Assembly: GCF_009765275.1 (NCBI RefSeq)
Contig: NZ_VOPH01000002.1
Location: 620,001 to 684,000, forward strand
Length of the DNA stretch: 64,000 bases
Source of the DNA: Chachezhania sediminis
GTDB lineage: Bacteria; Pseudomonadota; Alphaproteobacteria; Rhodobacterales; Rhodobacteraceae
Reading direction: 5' to 3'
Shown here piece after piece: positions 62,426-64,000 of the stretch. The position numbers and the translations under genes are program-made. Below the pieces are notes generated by a model that was not told where the DNA came from, did no database searches, and saw only the letters and a program-made list of their open reading frames with translations. Every line of letters begins with the position of its first letter. Within the stretch, counting starts at the first letter, position 1.

Positions 62426-62450
62426 TATTATCGCTCAAGGGAGGCGGGCC

Positions 62451-63884
62451 ATGAACCGCGCATTGAACCATCCGCCCAAAGGGGCGGCCGCGCCCAATGC
62501 TGCGGCCAATGCCCCACGCACCGGCGCCGCCGTGCGGTCCGCTGCGCGCACGAAGCTGCTGCTGGACGGGCCCATCGGCCCGACGCTGGCGCGGCTGGCC
62601 TTCCCCAATGTCCTGTCGATGCTGGTCATGGCGATCTACTCAATTTCCGAGGCCTATTTTGCCGGTCGCCTGGGGGTCGAGGCGCTGGCGGGGCTGGCGC
62701 TGGTCTATCCGCTGGCCATGTTCACCCAGATGCTGTCGGGGGGATCCTTCGGCGGGTCGATGGCTGCGGCGGTGGCCCGCGCGCTTGGGCGGGGCGACAC
62801 GACCGCAGCGGCGCGGCTGGTCTTCGCGGCCTGGGGCATCGCCATCGGCGTTGCAGTCCTTTCGGCCGTGCTGATGGCGGTACTCGGCGCGCCGATCTTC
62901 CGCCTGCTGGGCGGCCAGGGCGGCGCGCTGGATGCGGCGCTGGGCTATGCCGCGATCTACTTCCCGCTCTGTATCGCGATCTGGCTGGCCAACGCGTCGT
63001 TCAGCCTGATGCGGGGCACCGGCGACATGCTGACCCCGTCGCTGGTCCTGACCGCGGTCTGCGCCGTCTCGGTGCCCTTGTCGGGTGCCCTGTCGCTGGG
63101 CTGGGGCCCGTTTCCCGGCCTCGGCATCGCCGGACTGGCCCTGGGCCAGACGTCGGCCTTCGGCGTGGGGGCGCTCTTTTCCGTGCTCTATGTCCTGTCG
63201 GGGCGCACGGGGCTGAACCTTGCCGGCGCGCTTCGCGGTGTGACCCGCGCCCATGTCCGGGAAATCCTGCGGGTGGGTCTGATGGCCTCGCTCAGCCCGG
63301 TGCAGACGGTCCTGACGGTGGTCGTGATGGTGGGCCTCGTCGGCCGTTTCGGGGCCGAGGCGCTGGCAGGCTATGGCCTGGGCGCGCGGCTGGAATTCCT
63401 GATGGTTCCGGTGGCCTTCGGGATCGGCACGGCGATGACCGCCATGGTCGGCGCCAATATCGGCGCGGGCCACCGGGCGCGCGCGCTTCGTATCGCCTGG
63501 ACCGGCACCTTCGGCGCTGCCGCCATCGTGGGGGCCATCGGCCTTCTGGTGGCACTGATGCCAGACCTGTGGCTGGGCCTCTTCCTCGACCCCGCCGCCA
63601 GCGGCGCGTGGAAGGCCGGGCGCGCCTATCTTCACATCGTGGGCCCGGTCTATGCCTTCTTCGCGCTGGGGCTCGCGCTCTACTTCGCGTCGCAGGGGGC
63701 CGGTCATGTGGCCTGGCCGGTGATCGCGGGCTTTGCCCGGCTGATCGTGGCCTTTGGCGGCGCGGCGCTGCTGGTGGCCACGACGTCCATGGGCGTCACG
63801 GGCATCTTCGCTGCCATCGCCGCGGGCATGCTGACCTATGGCGTGATCACCGCCGTGGCGGTCCGCCTGACCGGCTGGCGATAG
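62451..63884 (+). CDS. MATE-family efflux transporter
   Basis: The 477-residue inner-membrane pump has about 12 hydrophobic segments in two halves. Marks include GPIGPTLARLAFPNVLSMLVMAIYS, SFSLMRGTGDMLTPSLVL near the end of the first half and GANIGAGHRARALRIAWTG in the second. It exports drugs or metabolites using Na+ or H+. About 45 hydrophilic N-terminal residues precede the first helix. ATG 62451 follows AGGGAGG; longer upstream starts would overlap the promoter. It is very likely regulated by the divergent HxlR gene. Confidence 0.94.
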   Translation: MNRALNHPPKGAAAPNAAANAPRTGAAVRSAARTKLLLDGPIGPTLARLAFPNVLSMLVMAIYSISEAYFAGRLGVEALAGLALVYPLAMFTQMLSGGSFGGSMAAAVARALGRGDTTAAARLVFAAWGIAIGVAVLSAVLMAVLGAPIFRLLGGQGGALDAALGYAAIYFPLCIAIWLANASFSLMRGTGDMLTPSLVLTAVCAVSVPLSGALSLGWGPFPGLGIAGLALGQTSAFGVGALFSVLYVLSGRTGLNLAGALRGVTRAHVREILRVGLMASLSPVQTVLTVVVMVGLVGRFGAEALAGYGLGARLEFLMVPVAFGIGTAMTAMVGANIGAGHRARALRIAWTGTFGAAAIVGAIGLLVALMPDLWLGLFLDPAASGAWKAGRAYLHIVGPVYAFFALGLALYFASQGAGHVAWPVIAGFARLIVAFGGAALLVATTSMGVTGIFAAIAAGMLTYGVITAVAVRLTGWR

Positions 63885-63891
63885 CACAACG

Positions 63892-63922
63892 AAAAGGGCC
63901 CCAGCTTTGCAGCTGCGGCCCC
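63892..63922 (-). terminator. Terminator of rpsO, possibly shared with the MATE gene
   Basis: GGGCCCCAGCT (63896-63906) pairs with AGCTGCGGCCC (63911-63921), with one mismatch and a TTGC loop. On the minus strand the stem is followed by TTTTCGTT. On the plus strand no T-run follows. Confidence 0.75.
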
Positions 63923-63958
63923 CAAGGTCCGTCCGGACCGACCGTTAAGGTGCGCGTC

Positions 63959-64000
63959 TTAGCGGCGGATACCCAGGCTCTGGATCAGGCTCGTGTAGCG
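63959..64000 (-). CDS. rpsO: 30S ribosomal protein S15, C-terminal end (partial)
   Basis: The last 13 codons and stop at the window edge read RYTSLIQSLGIRR, the conserved C-terminus of ribosomal protein S15. The rest lies beyond the window. It is on the same strand as pnp but separated from it by the MATE, hxlR and small unknown genes, and it has its own terminator. Confidence 0.85.
   Translation of the reverse strand, partial: RYTSLIQSLGIRR

Overview
The window is chromosomal DNA from a GC-rich alphaproteobacterium, most likely of the Rhodobacteraceae (Rhodobacter/Paracoccus/Roseobacter relatives). This rests on the gene complement: an LpcC-like LPS core glycosyltransferase, a Rhodobacter-type porin ending in Phe, an orphan OmpR-class regulator resembling CenR, a leuS-lptE-holA block, an aminotransferase-ftsK-lolA block, a GAAC-N7-GAAC LexA box, and the GC-rich intergenic repeats common in these genomes. 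I see no phage, insertion sequence, CRISPR array or plasmid backbone. Most of the window is core and house-keeping DNA with short accessory insertions.

Layout. 1-3.7 kb: a CoA-thioester catabolic run on the plus strand (end of an AMP-forming acyl-CoA ligase, a beta-hydroxyacid dehydrogenase, a C-terminal crotonase remnant, a fused ADP-forming acyl-CoA synthetase). 4-9.2 kb: tRNA-Pro(CGG), a SUOX-fold periplasmic protein, leuB, a peroxiredoxin-like protein, glutathione-dependent formaldehyde dehydrogenase, an I78 protease-inhibitor lipoprotein and a cytochrome c'. 9.2-17.8 kb: an orphan SOS gene imuB behind a LexA box, a GT39 glycosyltransferase, gabD, a hydrolase, and a divergent LysR/epimerase pair, separated by mosaic hairpin repeats. 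17.9-25.8 kb: aroC, a TPP riboswitch with thiBPQ, a PaiB-like protein, a GST, holA and lptE. 25.8-34.7 kb: leuS, a DUF3576 lipoprotein, a major porin, yggS, an L,D-transpeptidase with ribA, a response regulator followed by a possible small RNA, and two coupled genes whose products look like tandem ribbon-helix-helix proteins.

34.8-46.9 kb: xthA, a CnoX-type thioredoxin/TPR chaperone with a LON-N protein and a Trm112 protein, a UbiH-family monooxygenase, an amidase, an aminotransferase, ftsK, lolA, a transglycosylase-like lipoprotein and hspQ. 47.2-50.8 kb: an RsbW-type ATPase and STAS pair, a thiolase, free-methionine-R-sulfoxide reductase and a DUF992 protein. 51-58.8 kb: a LysE exporter, an NTF2-like protein, rluA, a GT11 enzyme with an altered donor motif, an aldehyde dehydrogenase, 1-Cys peroxiredoxin and two GT4-type glycosyltransferases. 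59-64 kb: pnp and the last codons of rpsO on the minus strand, separated by a small unknown gene and a divergent HxlR/MATE efflux cassette.

Functional themes are cell-envelope assembly (lptE, lolA, porin, L,D-transpeptidase, transglycosylase, four glycosyltransferases), thiol and aldehyde stress defence (two peroxiredoxins, GST, formaldehyde dehydrogenase, fRMsr, CnoX) and vitamin metabolism (thiBPQ, ribA, yggS). The clearest regulatory sites read directly from sequence are the TPP riboswitch, the LexA box, and an HxlR-type palindrome filling the spacer of the MATE promoter. No large undescribed system stands out. The best leads are the tandem-RHH pair, the orphan imuB, the interrupted rpsO-pnp unit, the HxlR/MATE operator, the candidate sRNA near 33.9 kb and the GT11 protein without its canonical donor motif.
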